A stretch of DNA of 64,000 nucleotides from Achromobacter sp. MFA1 R4 (lineage in GTDB: Bacteria; Pseudomonadota; Gammaproteobacteria; Burkholderiales; Burkholderiaceae_B), in contig NZ_LT707065.1 in NCBI RefSeq assembly GCF_900156745.1, forward strand, positions 2,852,001 through 2,916,000, read 5' to 3'. The translations under genes were made by a program, and so were the position numbers. The notes below the pieces were generated by a model, which saw only the letters and a program-made list of their open reading frames with translations, was not told the origin of the DNA and made no database searches. Positions 50,715 through 59,845 of this stretch are shown here, piece after piece. The first letter of the stretch is position 1; each line of letters begins with the position of its first letter.

Positions 50715-52637
50715 TCAGCTGGCCGGCTGCGTGCGCGGCTCGGTCTGCACCGGAGCCTGCGACGGCAGGCAATACCGGCCTTCTCGGTAAGCCCAGCTCG
50801 GCCACAGCGCGTGCGCCAGCGCCTCGGTGGCCAGGCCCGCGTCCAGCGGCACGGGCGCGTAGTCTTCGGGCGCCGTGTAGCGGTACTGCACCGGGGTCTT
50901 GTTGGGCGCCAGCACCAGCAGGTCATCGCCCTTCAGGTAACCGTAGGTGTTGTCGTACTGCATGATGGCGCGCCCGGGCGTGCTGCGCGTGAGGTCGTGC
51001 CCGATCATCGGGTGTTCCGTATCCACGCCGATCAGCGACAGCAGCGTCGGCGGCAGGTCGATCTGGCTGATCAGGCGGTCGTCGCGCCGCGCCGCGATGC
51101 CGGCGCCCAGGATGACCGCGGGGATATGGAAATGGCGCACCGGCACCAGGCTGGCGCCGAACACGCGCGAGTCGTGGTCGGCCGCCACCAGGAAGACGGT
51201 GTTTTCCCAGTAGGGCGAGGCCTTGGCGCGTTCAAAGAAGCGGCCCAGCGCCCAGTCCGCGTAGCGCACGGTGTTTTCCACCGTGGCCGGATTGCCCTCG
51301 GTCTGGATGCGGCCCTCCGGGTACTCCCAGGGCGAATGGTTGGATACGCTGAAGGCCAGCGTGAAGGAAGGCCGGTCGCCGTCCTCGCGCAGCAGGCGGT
51401 CGAGCTGGTTGAACATGTCCTCGTCCGACGCGCCCCAGGTGCCGACGAAGGCGGGGTCGACGAAGTCCTGCCGGTCCACGATCTCCCGGAAGCCGTTGCC
51501 CAGGAAAAAGCCCTTCATGTTGTCGAAGTGCGACTCGCCGCCATAGATGAAGCGCGAGTGATAGCCATGGCGGCCCAGCAGGTCGGCCAGCGAGAAAAAG
51601 CCGCGCTGTGACCGGGGCAGCTTGAGCACCGCCTGCGCGGGGGTGGGCAAAAAGCCGGTGGTCACGGCCTCCAGGCCCCGCACCGAGCGGGTGCCGGTGG
51701 CGTAGGCGCGCGTGAAGGTCCAGGCCTCGCGCGCCAGCGCGTCCAGCTCCGGCGTCAGGTCGGCCCCGCCCAGCGCGGCGCTGTACTGCGCGCCCAGGCT
51801 CTCTTCAAGAATGATCACCAGGTTGAGCGGACGCGGCGTCTGGCGCGTCGCGGGCTGGGGATGCAGGCTGGGGAAGTCGGGATTGCGCGGCGGATACGGC
51901 AGGCCGGACTGCGCAAGCACGATTTCGTGCATCTTGTCGTCGTCCATGCCGCCATACACCGCGGACGCCGACTTCTCGTTCTTCATGCTGTAGACCGCAT
52001 AGAAGACGTTATAGAGCGAGTTCAGCGCCAGGGTATTGAGCATGCCGTCGGCGCAGTAGGCCACCGACGAGGGATTGATGGGACGATGGCTCAAAGTGCC
52101 GCGGATGGCCAGGATCACCACCGCCAGGATGGCCACGCTGGCAAGCGGCATCTGCCACCACGTCAGGGGCGCATCGGGGCGCGCGTGGCCGAGCAGGGCC
52201 CAGGCGGCCCAGCCGATCACCGCCAGGGCGCCCAGTCCGCCCAGCAGCGCGCCCTTGTAGCCGCGCCAGAGCATGCCCGAGACCTCGCGCGGGTGCTTCA
52301 GGTATTCCACGAACAGCCGGTTGGGGCGCGAGTCGTACTCGATGATGAAGGGCGGCGTGGCCACTTCCAGGAAAGCCAGCAGGACGAAGGCAACCAGGTA
52401 CCACACCGAAGTCACGGCGGCGGCGGCGGGGATGTGGCCGAACAGCGGCGACAGCACGGCCGGCAGCGCCGCCAGCACCGCGATCTGATGCGCGTCGATG
52501 CGCAGCCCGCGCAGCAGCAGGGGCGCGAGGCCGCCCGCATTGCGCACGCGCTGCCATTGCCAGAGCGCCAGGGCCAGGCGGCTGAGCGTCAGCAGCGCAA
52601 AGGCCGCCACAACGAAAATCAGGGTTGAATGCCGCAT
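50715..52637 (-). CDS. LTA-synthase/MdoB-like membrane sulfatase-family protein
   Basis: A 640-residue protein with five N-terminal hydrophobic helices (first STLIFVVAAFALLTLSRLAL) followed by a periplasmic sulfatase-fold domain from about residue 270. Metal and nucleophile motifs: NLVIILEESLGAQ, RAYATGTRSVRGLEAV (nucleophilic Thr), YGGESHFDNMKGFFLGNGF, SNHSPWEYP and VFLVAADHDSRVFG. In Gram-negative bacteria this family transfers phosphoglycerol or phosphoethanolamine to envelope glycans; which one cannot be told. ATG 52637 has GGAGG upstream. It is divergent from the AsmA gene. Confidence 0.87.
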   Translation of the reverse strand: MRHSTLIFVVAAFALLTLSRLALALWQWQRVRNAGGLAPLLLRGLRIDAHQIAVLAALPAVLSPLFGHIPAAAAVTSVWYLVAFVLLAFLEVATPPFIIEYDSRPNRLFVEYLKHPREVSGMLWRGYKGALLGGLGALAVIGWAAWALLGHARPDAPLTWWQMPLASVAILAVVILAIRGTLSHRPINPSSVAYCADGMLNTLALNSLYNVFYAVYSMKNEKSASAVYGGMDDDKMHEIVLAQSGLPYPPRNPDFPSLHPQPATRQTPRPLNLVIILEESLGAQYSAALGGADLTPELDALAREAWTFTRAYATGTRSVRGLEAVTTGFLPTPAQAVLKLPRSQRGFFSLADLLGRHGYHSRFIYGGESHFDNMKGFFLGNGFREIVDRQDFVDPAFVGTWGASDEDMFNQLDRLLREDGDRPSFTLAFSVSNHSPWEYPEGRIQTEGNPATVENTVRYADWALGRFFERAKASPYWENTVFLVAADHDSRVFGASLVPVRHFHIPAVILGAGIAARRDDRLISQIDLPPTLLSLIGVDTEHPMIGHDLTRSTPGRAIMQYDNTYGYLKGDDLLVLAPNKTPVQYRYTAPEDYAPVPLDAGLATEALAHALWPSWAYREGRYCLPSQAPVQTEPRTQPAS

Positions 52638-52980
52638 CGGGCCTCCAGGTTGTTCTGCTGTCCGGCCCGGCTCGGGCGGATTCGATCAAATGCCATTGGA
52701 ACCGCGCCGTCGTCAAAAATTCGGCAATTGCGGGGAATCCGGCTGATTCCACCCGCCCGAGTCATCTCTCTTTGTAACGGTCGCGCGCAGCCCGGGTACG
52801 GCGCTTGCTGCCCAGTCACGCGGGCGCCTGCGCCGGGCCGGACCTCTCCGATGCGACGCCTGGAAAAATCCGTACACATTATGGCGCTGCCCAGTCCGGC
52901 CGGCGCTGCGGGCCGCGATACCCTTGGGTGGTAACCATGGCCGGCACCGGGTGGCCGGCAGCAAGCCAAGGATAGTAACC
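52638..52980. other. Intergenic region between the LTA-synthase-like and AsmA genes
   Basis: About 340 bases with no gene I can support. TTGGGTGGTAACCATG and AAGGATAGTAACCATG form an imperfect direct repeat ending at 52939 and 52983, so the AsmA start region appears duplicated; the second copy has the better ribosome binding site (AAGGA). An AT-rich patch near 52710-52730 and TACACATTAT near 52873 are possible promoter elements, one for each direction. Confidence 0.4.
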
Positions 52981-55059
52981 ATGACGCGAACAAGAAAAAT
53001 AGCGATCGGGATTGTAGGGGGCATTGCCCTGTTGGTGGCGGTCTTGGTGGTCGTGGTCGCCACTTTTGATTGGAACCGCGCCAAGCCCATGATCAATGAG
53101 CGGGCCAGTGCCGCCCTCGGCCGGCCCTTTGCGATCAACGGCGACCTGAGCGTGCGCTGGGAGCGCGAAACGGGCGAAGGCGGCTGGCGGTCGTGGGTGC
53201 CCTGGCCGCGCGTGGTCGCCCACGACATTACGATCGCCAACGCGCCCTGGGCCAAGGCGCCGCATTTCGCCACGCTCAAGCGCGGCGAGTTCAGCCTGGC
53301 GCCCTTGCCGCTGCTCGCCCAGCGCGTGGTCATCCGCCGCATCCAGCTGACCGAGCCGGCCGCGGACCTGGAGCGGCTGGAAGACGGTCGCGCGAACTGG
53401 GTCTTTACCCTTCCCGAGTCGGGCGAGCCGTCGCCCTGGGTGCTGGACATCAACGAGATCGGCTTTGACAAAGGACGCGTCGGGTTCGTCGACCAGATGC
53501 TCAAAGCCGACCTGACCGTGCTGGTCGACCCGCTGGGCAAGCCCGTGCCGTTCGCCGACGTGGCCGGCAAGTCCTTCGTGCCGCAGGACGGATCGGCCCC
53601 GGCCCCGCGCGACTACGTGTTCGGCTGGAAGGTCGACGGCAAGTACAAGGGCCTGCCGACCAAGGGCGAGGGCAAGGTCGGCGGCATGCTGGCAATGCAG
53701 GATCCCCGGCAGCCATTCCCCTTGCAGGCCGACGTCGCCATCGGCGGCACGCGCGCGTCGGTCGCCGGCACGCTGACCGATCCCGTCAACCTGGGCGCGC
53801 TGGACCTGCACCTGAAACTGTCGGGCGCCTCCATGGCGCAGCTCTATCCGCTGACCGGCGTGACGCTGCCCGACACGCCGCCCTACAGCACCGATGGTCA
53901 TCTCGTGGCCAAGCTGCAGAATCCGGGCGGCGCGGTGTTCGAGTACCGGGATTTCAACGGCAAGGTCGGCGACAGCGACCTGCGCGGGGACATCACTTTC
54001 GCGCTGGGTGCGCCGCGTCCCAAGCTGACCGGCAAGCTGTCCTCCAAGCTCCTGCGCATGGCCGACCTGGGGCCCCTGATCGGCGTGCCTTCGGGCGGGG
54101 GGGCGGCCGCCGCCTCGGACAAGTCCGCGGACGCGCCCGCCAAGCCCAAGGGCGGCAAGGTGCTGCCCACCCAGGCGTTTCGCACCGACCGCTGGCGCGA
54201 CATGGATGCCGACGTCTCGCTGGACGCCGCGCGCATCGTCCACGCCAGCAAGCTGCCGCTGTCCGACCTGTCGGCGCACGTCGTGCTGCAGGATGGCAAG
54301 CTCACGCTCGATCCGCTGCGCTTCGGCATGGCGGGCGGAACCATGAGCGCCACGGCGCGACTCGACGGGTCCGGCACGCCCCTCACGGGCCGCGTCGATA
54401 TGCGCGCGCGCCGCCTGCAGCTCAAGCAGCTCTTTCCGTCGGCCGAATCCATGCAGAAGACGCTGGGCGAACTGAACGGCGACCTGGCGATAAGCGGCGC
54501 CGGAAACTCCGTGGCCGCCTTGCTCGGCACCGCGACGGGCGACGTGAAAATGCTGGTCAACGATGGCGTGATCAGCCGCAGCCTGATGGAGCTGGCGGGC
54601 CTGAACGTGGCCAATTACGTCGTCTCCAAACTGTTCGGCGACGACGAAGTGCAGATCAACTGCGGCGCGGCCGACCTTGAACTCAAGCGTGGCGTGATGA
54701 CCCCGCGCGTCTTCGTCTTCGATACCGAGAACGCGCTGATCAGCATTTCGGGCACGGCCAACTTCAAGGACGAGACGGTGGACCTGGACATCTCGCCAGA
54801 CAGCAAGGGATTCCGCATCTTTTCGCTGCGCTCGCCGCTGTATGTGCGCGGGTCTTTCGGGTCGCCCGACGTGGGCGTGCACGTGGCGCCGCTCGCGGCG
54901 CGCGGCGCGGGCATGGTGGCGCTGGGGGTGTTGCTGACGCCCGCGGCCGGCCTGCTGGCGCTGATCGCGCCCAGCACCACGGACGAGAACGCCTGCGGCC
55001 CGCTGCTGGAGCAGATGCGCAAGCCGCCCAAGGCGCCCGCGCCCGCCAAGGGCAAGTAG
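52981..55059 (+). CDS. AsmA-family inner-membrane/periplasmic protein
   Basis: A 692-residue AsmA-like protein. A single N-terminal helix (IAIGIVGGIALLVAVLVVVV) anchors it, followed by FDWNRAKPMINERASAALGR, the conserved AsmA opening, and long beta-rich repeats. The C-terminal AsmA domain contains FRTDRWRDMDADVSLDAARI and GELNGDLAISGAGNSVAALL. Such proteins are thought to form lipid-conducting bridges between membranes; the exact cargo here is unknown. ATG 52981 follows AAGGA. A poly-Gly/Ala/Lys insert (about 375-395) is probably a flexible loop. Convergent with a membrane diguanylate cyclase 29 bp downstream. Confidence 0.88.
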   Translation: MTRTRKIAIGIVGGIALLVAVLVVVVATFDWNRAKPMINERASAALGRPFAINGDLSVRWERETGEGGWRSWVPWPRVVAHDITIANAPWAKAPHFATLKRGEFSLAPLPLLAQRVVIRRIQLTEPAADLERLEDGRANWVFTLPESGEPSPWVLDINEIGFDKGRVGFVDQMLKADLTVLVDPLGKPVPFADVAGKSFVPQDGSAPAPRDYVFGWKVDGKYKGLPTKGEGKVGGMLAMQDPRQPFPLQADVAIGGTRASVAGTLTDPVNLGALDLHLKLSGASMAQLYPLTGVTLPDTPPYSTDGHLVAKLQNPGGAVFEYRDFNGKVGDSDLRGDITFALGAPRPKLTGKLSSKLLRMADLGPLIGVPSGGGAAAASDKSADAPAKPKGGKVLPTQAFRTDRWRDMDADVSLDAARIVHASKLPLSDLSAHVVLQDGKLTLDPLRFGMAGGTMSATARLDGSGTPLTGRVDMRARRLQLKQLFPSAESMQKTLGELNGDLAISGAGNSVAALLGTATGDVKMLVNDGVISRSLMELAGLNVANYVVSKLFGDDEVQINCGAADLELKRGVMTPRVFVFDTENALISISGTANFKDETVDLDISPDSKGFRIFSLRSPLYVRGSFGSPDVGVHVAPLAARGAGMVALGVLLTPAAGLLALIAPSTTDENACGPLLEQMRKPPKAPAPAKGK

Positions 55060-55088
55060 TTCAGGCGCGGGGCGGCCCCGAAGCCGGG

Positions 55089-56681
55089 TCAGGGAGCGGA
55101 TACCCGCCGGAAACCTTCCGGCACGGCATCGTCCGCCACGCAAACCCCGTCCCGCCCGTGGTTCTTGGCGTAGTAGAGCGCCTGATCCGCCCGCTGCAGA
55201 GCGGCGTCCAGCGTCGCGCCCTGTTCCGGATGGTGCGCCACGCCCGCCGAAATGGTGATGGGGGCGGGCAGCGGCGAGGCCTCGCTGGACGCCAGGCGCA
55301 TGCGCAGCCGCTGCGCGATGGCGATGGCCGCCGTCATGCTGGCGCCCGGCAGCAGCATGACGAATTCCTCTCCCCCCGTGCGCGCGAGCACATCGCCGCC
55401 GCGCGAGCACTCACGCATGACTTGCGCCAGCGCCTGCAGCGCCCGATCGCCCGCGGCGTGGCCATAGCGGTCGTTGATGCGCTTGAAGTGGTCGACGTCC
55501 ACCGCCACGATCGCCACCGGCGTACCCTCGGCCGTCACCAGGGCAAGCGCCTCGTCCATGCCGCGCCGGTTCAAGAGCCCCGTCAACGTATCGGTCGTGC
55601 TTTCGCGGCGCAGGTCGGTGAGCTTGTGATGAATCGACGCCAGCCCCATCGACAGCGCGCGCTTGAGCTGCGCGGCCTCGAAATACCATGAGCGGACCTC
55701 GCGGATGCGGTCGGCGGAATCCGGATCCTGCATGCGCTTGGCGATGCTGGCCATCTGGCCCAGCGGCCGCGCGATCCAGCGCGACAGCAGCCAGATCAGC
55801 GCCACGGCAAGCAGCAACAGCGGCAAGGTGTTGCGCGCCGTAGCCATCAGCAGGTCGCCCAGCGGCTGCAGCGTGCTGGCCACGGGACGCTGGGCGATGA
55901 TGCTCCAGCCGGTGCTGGCCACGGGTGCGTAGCCCGCCACCATCTCCTGCCCCTCGGCGTCCACAAAACGCCGTCCGCCGGCCTCTCCGCGCCGGGCGGG
56001 CGCGAACACCTCGCTGTCGGGCGCGGTCTTGCCAAGCTGGCTGCGATCGGGGTGGTAGATCAGCGTGCCCTTGCGGTCGATGACGTAGAGAAACGACCCG
56101 TCGCGGTAGAAGTGCCGGTCCAGCAGCCGGTCCAGCACGTTGTCCTCGTGCAGGTAGAGCGAACCGGCAATGAATCCCAGATACCGGTAATCGCGCGAAA
56201 AGATCGGCTGGGTGTAGAGGATCTGCCACCGGCCGTTGCTCGCCTTGAAGGGTTCGCTGATCGTCGGCTGCCGGGCCGCCAGCGCCTCCCTGACCGCATC
56301 GCTGACGAGCTGATGCCCCAGCAGTTGCGGGTAGGACGTCGACACCGCCAGCACCTTGCCTTGCGGCGACGCGACGAAGGTGGAATTGAAGTGGCCGAGC
56401 TGCTGTTCGAGCCGCCGTGTCTCGGCGGTCATCTGCTCGGGGTGGCTTTCCATGTCGGCCAGGGCGTCGGCGCTGTACGCCAGATAGCGGCGGATGTCGC
56501 TGAGCAGGCTGTCGGTGGTGACGGCAAGCTTGGCCGCGTACACCCGGTTCACTTCAAGCGCGTTCTGCAGCAACAGGTCGCGCTGCACCAGGTAACTGGC
56601 GTGCAGGCCGCCCGCCAGCACCACAATGACCGACAGCAGGCTGATCCACAGGATGAGACGCCGAAGGTCAACGCGGAACAT
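55089..56681 (-). CDS. Membrane diguanylate cyclase with Cache sensor
   Basis: A 530-residue protein: TM1 (about 9-30), periplasmic Cache-type sensor (about 35-270, with SEPFKASNGRWQILYTQPIF and DRKGTLIYHPDRSQLGKTAP), TM2 (about 283-303, LPLLLLAVALIWLLSRWIAR), a HAMP-like linker and a GGDEF domain (about 365-525). Catalytic segments are LTGLLNRRGMDEAL, VDVDHFKRINDRYGHAAGD and RTGGEEFVMLLPG. RGGD five residues before GGEEF is an inhibitory site. It is thus expected to make c-di-GMP in response to a periplasmic ligand. Second cyclase of the window. It lies 12 bp after the TetR gene on the same strand. Confidence 0.9.
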   Translation of the reverse strand: MFRVDLRRLILWISLLSVIVVLAGGLHASYLVQRDLLLQNALEVNRVYAAKLAVTTDSLLSDIRRYLAYSADALADMESHPEQMTAETRRLEQQLGHFNSTFVASPQGKVLAVSTSYPQLLGHQLVSDAVREALAARQPTISEPFKASNGRWQILYTQPIFSRDYRYLGFIAGSLYLHEDNVLDRLLDRHFYRDGSFLYVIDRKGTLIYHPDRSQLGKTAPDSEVFAPARRGEAGGRRFVDAEGQEMVAGYAPVASTGWSIIAQRPVASTLQPLGDLLMATARNTLPLLLLAVALIWLLSRWIARPLGQMASIAKRMQDPDSADRIREVRSWYFEAAQLKRALSMGLASIHHKLTDLRRESTTDTLTGLLNRRGMDEALALVTAEGTPVAIVAVDVDHFKRINDRYGHAAGDRALQALAQVMRECSRGGDVLARTGGEEFVMLLPGASMTAAIAIAQRLRMRLASSEASPLPAPITISAGVAHHPEQGATLDAALQRADQALYYAKNHGRDGVCVADDAVPEGFRRVSAP

Positions 56682-56692
56682 GACGGCATCCG

Positions 56693-57340
56693 TCAGTTGC
56701 GGGCGCGACCCGGGGGAGCGCCGGAGGGGGGCGTCACGTCGCCGGCCAGTGCGTCCCAGGCGCGCATCGCCTGCCGCGCCACCGCCTGCAGCGTTTTGCG
56801 GCTGGCGCCGTCGCGGGCCTGGATGGACATGCCGTGCAGCACCGTCGTGTAAAAGGCCGCCAGTCCCTTCAGGTCGGCCCCGGCGGGCAGTTCGCCTTGC
56901 GCGGCGCCCGCGCTCAGGCGCGCCAGGATGCGGCTCTGCATCTCGCGCCGGTTGTCCCCCAGAAAATCGCCCACGCCGGCGTGGCTTTCACAGCCGGCGG
57001 GCGCGCCCAGCACGATCATGCAGCCGGGCGGCAGGCCCGGCGTCGTGAAGCGTTCGGCGGACGCAAGCAGCATCGCGTGCATGGCATCGCGCGCGGTCGG
57101 GGCCTCGAGCAGCGCGCGCCGCGCGGAACCTCCCTCGGTTTCCCGGTAGAGCGCGACGGCTTCGCGGAACAGGCTCTCCTTGGACCCGAACGCCCCATAA
57201 AGACTGGGCGAATTGATGCCCATCGCTTCCGTCAGATCGGTCAGCGATGCTCCTTCATATCCCTTCGACCAGAAAACTTCCATGGCCTTCTTCAAAGCCT
57301 GGTCACGGTCAAAGTTCCGGGGGCGCCCACGTTCAGCCAT
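56693..57340 (-). CDS. TetR-family transcriptional regulator
   Basis: A 215-residue TetR-type repressor. The N-terminal HTH reads RDQALKKAMEVFWSKGYEGA, then SLTDLTEAMGINSPSLYGAF and GSKESLFREAVALY. The C-terminal ligand domain includes PGLPPGCMIVLGAPAGCESH. ATG 57340 begins the typical MAERGRPRNFDRD. It is divergent from a short-chain dehydrogenase and presumably binds the two matching dyads at 57368-57387 and 57423-57442. The membrane cyclase gene follows 12 bp downstream (stop of TetR at 56693, start of cyclase 56681), so both may share a message. Confidence 0.9.
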   Translation of the reverse strand: MAERGRPRNFDRDQALKKAMEVFWSKGYEGASLTDLTEAMGINSPSLYGAFGSKESLFREAVALYRETEGGSARRALLEAPTARDAMHAMLLASAERFTTPGLPPGCMIVLGAPAGCESHAGVGDFLGDNRREMQSRILARLSAGAAQGELPAGADLKGLAAFYTTVLHGMSIQARDGASRKTLQAVARQAMRAWDALAGDVTPPSGAPPGRARN

Positions 57341-57367
57341 GCCCGCGATTTTACCCGCGCGGCCTAT

Positions 57368-57442
57368 TTTGTGTTGATCGATAAAAAATTGTTGACGCGA
57401 GGCGACGGCCGCGGCGATGATATTTGTACTGATCAATACAAA
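57368..57442. promoter_or_regulatory. Two copies of a TetR-type operator between the TetR and SDR genes
   Basis: TTTGTACTGATCAATACAAA (57423-57442) is a near-perfect 20-bp palindrome ending 12 bp before the SDR ATG. TTTGTGTTGATCGATAAAAA (57368-57387) shares TTTGT--TGATC-ATA-AAA, 55 bp upstream and 28 bp from the TetR ATG. One copy therefore lies near each gene start. Binding by the TetR protein is inferred from position and symmetry. Confidence 0.7.
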
Positions 57443-57454
57443 ATGAGGTTGAAG

Positions 57455-58201
<747 letters not shown>

Positions 58202-58234
58202 TGCCGATCCGCATCAAATTTTTTGCAGGACGAC

Positions 58235-58263
58235 TTGCACAAAGAAAAAAAGCCCCATATAAT
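58235..58263 (+). promoter_or_regulatory. Sigma-70 promoter of tRNA-Lys(CTT)
   Basis: TTGCAC (58235-58240), 17-base spacer, TATAAT (58258-58263), giving a leader of about 57 bases before the mature tRNA. Confidence 0.8.
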
Positions 58264-58326
58264 CTTTCTTCTTCGCAGCACACACATAATGAAACGCAAC
58301 AGCGATTCCGAAGTGAGTGACTTGCA

Positions 58327-58402
58327 GGGCTGTTAGCTCAGTTGGTAGAGCAGCGGACTCTTAATCCGTAGGTCGAGTGTTCGAGCCACTCACAGCCCAC
58401 CA
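58327..58402 (+). tRNA. tRNA-Lys (anticodon CTT)
   Basis: A 76-base cloverleaf. Acceptor GGGCTGT pairs with ACAGCCC, the D-arm has AGCTCAGTTGGTAGAGC, the anticodon loop CTCTTAA gives CTT, and the T-arm is GAGTGTTCGAGCCACTC. Discriminator A and encoded CCA. It closely resembles the tRNA-Lys(TTT) at 14593. A strong terminator follows, then a toxin-antitoxin-like module. Confidence 0.97.
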
Positions 58403-58420
58403 GAATTCTCTAGTAGTACC

Positions 58421-58458
58421 AATGACAAACGCCACCCGCCTGGGTGGCGTTTGTCATT
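58421..58458 (+). terminator. Long perfect hairpin behind tRNA-Lys(CTT)
   Basis: AATGACAAACGCCACCC (58421-58437) pairs completely with 58442-58458 around GCCT, a 17-bp stem. The descending arm includes TTTGTCATT in place of a simple T-tract. It is the likely 3' end of the tRNA transcript. Confidence 0.75.
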
Positions 58459-58585
58459 GCGGGTCAGGATCGACGGTTGCCCGTCGCGGCTCGCGCAGCA
58501 TTTGACGGCCCCGATCAGGGCAACGCGCATGGACGGCCGGGTGTGCCGAATCGGACGCTTCGCGCCCTGGAACCTTGCCCCCTGA

Positions 58586-58606
58586 GTTAAAATAGCTTTT
58601 CTTAAC
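58586..58606. promoter_or_regulatory. Imperfect dyad in front of the antitoxin gene
   Basis: GTTAAAA-TAGC-TTTT-C-TTAAC is an AT-rich inverted repeat with one bulged base, 13 bp before the antitoxin ATG. Toxin-antitoxin promoters are often autoregulated through such dyads, but FIC antitoxins lack a proven general DNA-binding role, so this is a candidate only. The rest of 58459-58618 shows nothing clear. Confidence 0.35.
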
Positions 58607-58618
58607 CAGGGGAACGCC

Positions 58619-58819
58619 ATGTCGACATTTTCGACCCAGTTCGACGCCGACCGTGCGATTCGTAACGCCGTGGCCCATCAGCGCCTCGAAGGAGTCGAGG
58701 CCGACCCGCGAACCATCAGCGAATTGCATCGTGTGGCCAAAGGTGAGATCCAATTCGCGGATGTGATTCGACATCTGAAGCAGAGAATCGCCTCGGGCGA
58801 CTTTCAGAAGCCGGCTTAA
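58619..58819 (+). CDS. VbhA-like antitoxin of a Fic toxin
   Basis: A 66-residue helical protein matching VbhA-type class I Fic antitoxins in length and layout. The family inhibitory helix is [S/T]-x-x-x-E-[G/N]; here residues 19-25 read AHQRLEG, so Glu24 and Gly25 are in place but position 20 is His rather than Ser/Thr. The C-terminal half (RTISELHRVAKGEIQFADVI) fits the conserved VbhA tail. In the family Glu enters the Fic active site and blocks ATP gamma-phosphate binding. ATG 58619 has AGGGGA upstream. Its stop codon lies in the loop of an intrinsic terminator, and the Fic gene begins 40 bp later. Confidence 0.87.
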   Translation: MSTFSTQFDADRAIRNAVAHQRLEGVEADPRTISELHRVAKGEIQFADVIRHLKQRIASGDFQKPA

Positions 58820-58834
58820 TCAGCCGGCTTTTTT
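58808..58834 (+). terminator. Intrinsic terminator between antitoxin and toxin genes
   Basis: AAGCCGGCT (58808-58816), loop TAATC, AGCCGGCTT (58822-58830), then TTTTC (58831-58835). The perfect 9-bp stem with T-tract has the antitoxin stop codon TAA (58817-58819) in its loop. It should cut transcription before the Fic gene and keep toxin below antitoxin. Confidence 0.85.
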
Positions 58835-58859
58835 CTGTCGATCGCTTTCGCCGCCGACG

Positions 58860-59730
58860 ATGGCCAAGTATCCAGTAGACACCTTGGACCCCTATGTGGA
58901 CCCAGCGACGGGTGTCCTGAAAAACAGGTTGGGAATTTCTGATCCTGAACTGCTGGAGCGGGCTGAAGCAACGTTCGCCGCCGTGCGGTCCTACGAGATG
59001 GCTGTTGAGCCCGTGCACGGATCATTCGACCTGGCTCACTTGCAGCGCATCCACCAAGCGCCTATTTGGCGATGTGTATGACTGGGCTGGTGAGATTCGA
59101 ACCGTCGATATCTCGAAAGGCAACACGCGCTTCGCAAGCTTCTTGCAGATCAAGCCGTACGCGCCGACGATCACCGGCGCTTTGTCCCATGAGAACTTTC
59201 TTAAAGGGCTCGATAGCGACGCTTTCAGTGCACGCGCAGGCGAAATCCTGGGCGAGCTGAATGTCCTTCATCCCTTCCGCGAGGGGAACGGAAGATCGCT
59301 GCGCGAGTATATAGGCCAGCTTGCGCATGGGGCGGGGTACGGGATCGATTGGCAGGCGGTCAACCGCGAGGAAATGATTGAGGCGTCCATTCGTGCTTAT
59401 CACGGGGACGCTAACGGCCTGATCCGGCTGATACGCGCGAACATTCAGGATCTGGATCAGGAACTTGCCGTGAGCCTGGCGAAGGCCACCGCTGGCGACA
59501 AGGTGCAGATCTACTCAGCGATGAATGGGCAGACGTACCAAGGCCCTATCATCGGGACCACGCAACGATATGTGGTGCAGGCATCGGGGCCTGCAATGAT
59601 CCTCCACGCGCGCCAGGCGTTGGAGAATCCTGAGACTTTGGCCCAGAAGGAGCCGGTGGAAATTCGATACGCGCTTGGCGGTGTCGGCACCGTGGCGGTC
59701 CCTTCGAACACCCGCGAGCGTGACCTATAG
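58860..59730 (+). pseudogene. Fic-domain AMP-transferase toxin gene, broken by a +1 frameshift
   Basis: Two reading frames together encode one Fic protein of about 289 residues. Frame one gives MAKYPVDTLDPYVDPATGVL to LQRIHQ; at about 59058 one extra G shifts the frame, after which LFGDVYDWAGEIRTVDISKG continues directly. The first frame hits a stop at 59081. The catalytic motif LHPFREGNGRSLREYIGQ (HxFx[D/E]GNGRxxR) is intact in the second frame, as is the lid IRTVDISKGNTRFA. The C-terminal roughly 70 residues (YQGPIIGTTQRYVVQASGPA) resemble a KfrB-type domain. Functional Fic enzymes AMPylate targets such as gyrase and topoisomerase IV. The shift could be real inactivation, frameshifting or a sequence error. 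Confidence 0.85.
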
Positions 59731-59845
59731 CGGCTGCGCGACAGTGCGGCGAATCGCGGACCAGAGCCTGATCACCAATCTCGTTCCGACCTGCCTTTCA
59801 AGCGTCCTTTTGAAGGGATAGACCCAGGCACAACCGCACACCCCC

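Noticed and set aside
52924-52980. Nineteen-residue upstream extension of the AsmA protein
   Set aside because: The extension would precede the membrane anchor with non-hydrophobic residues; the ATG at 52981 has AAGGA at proper distance.
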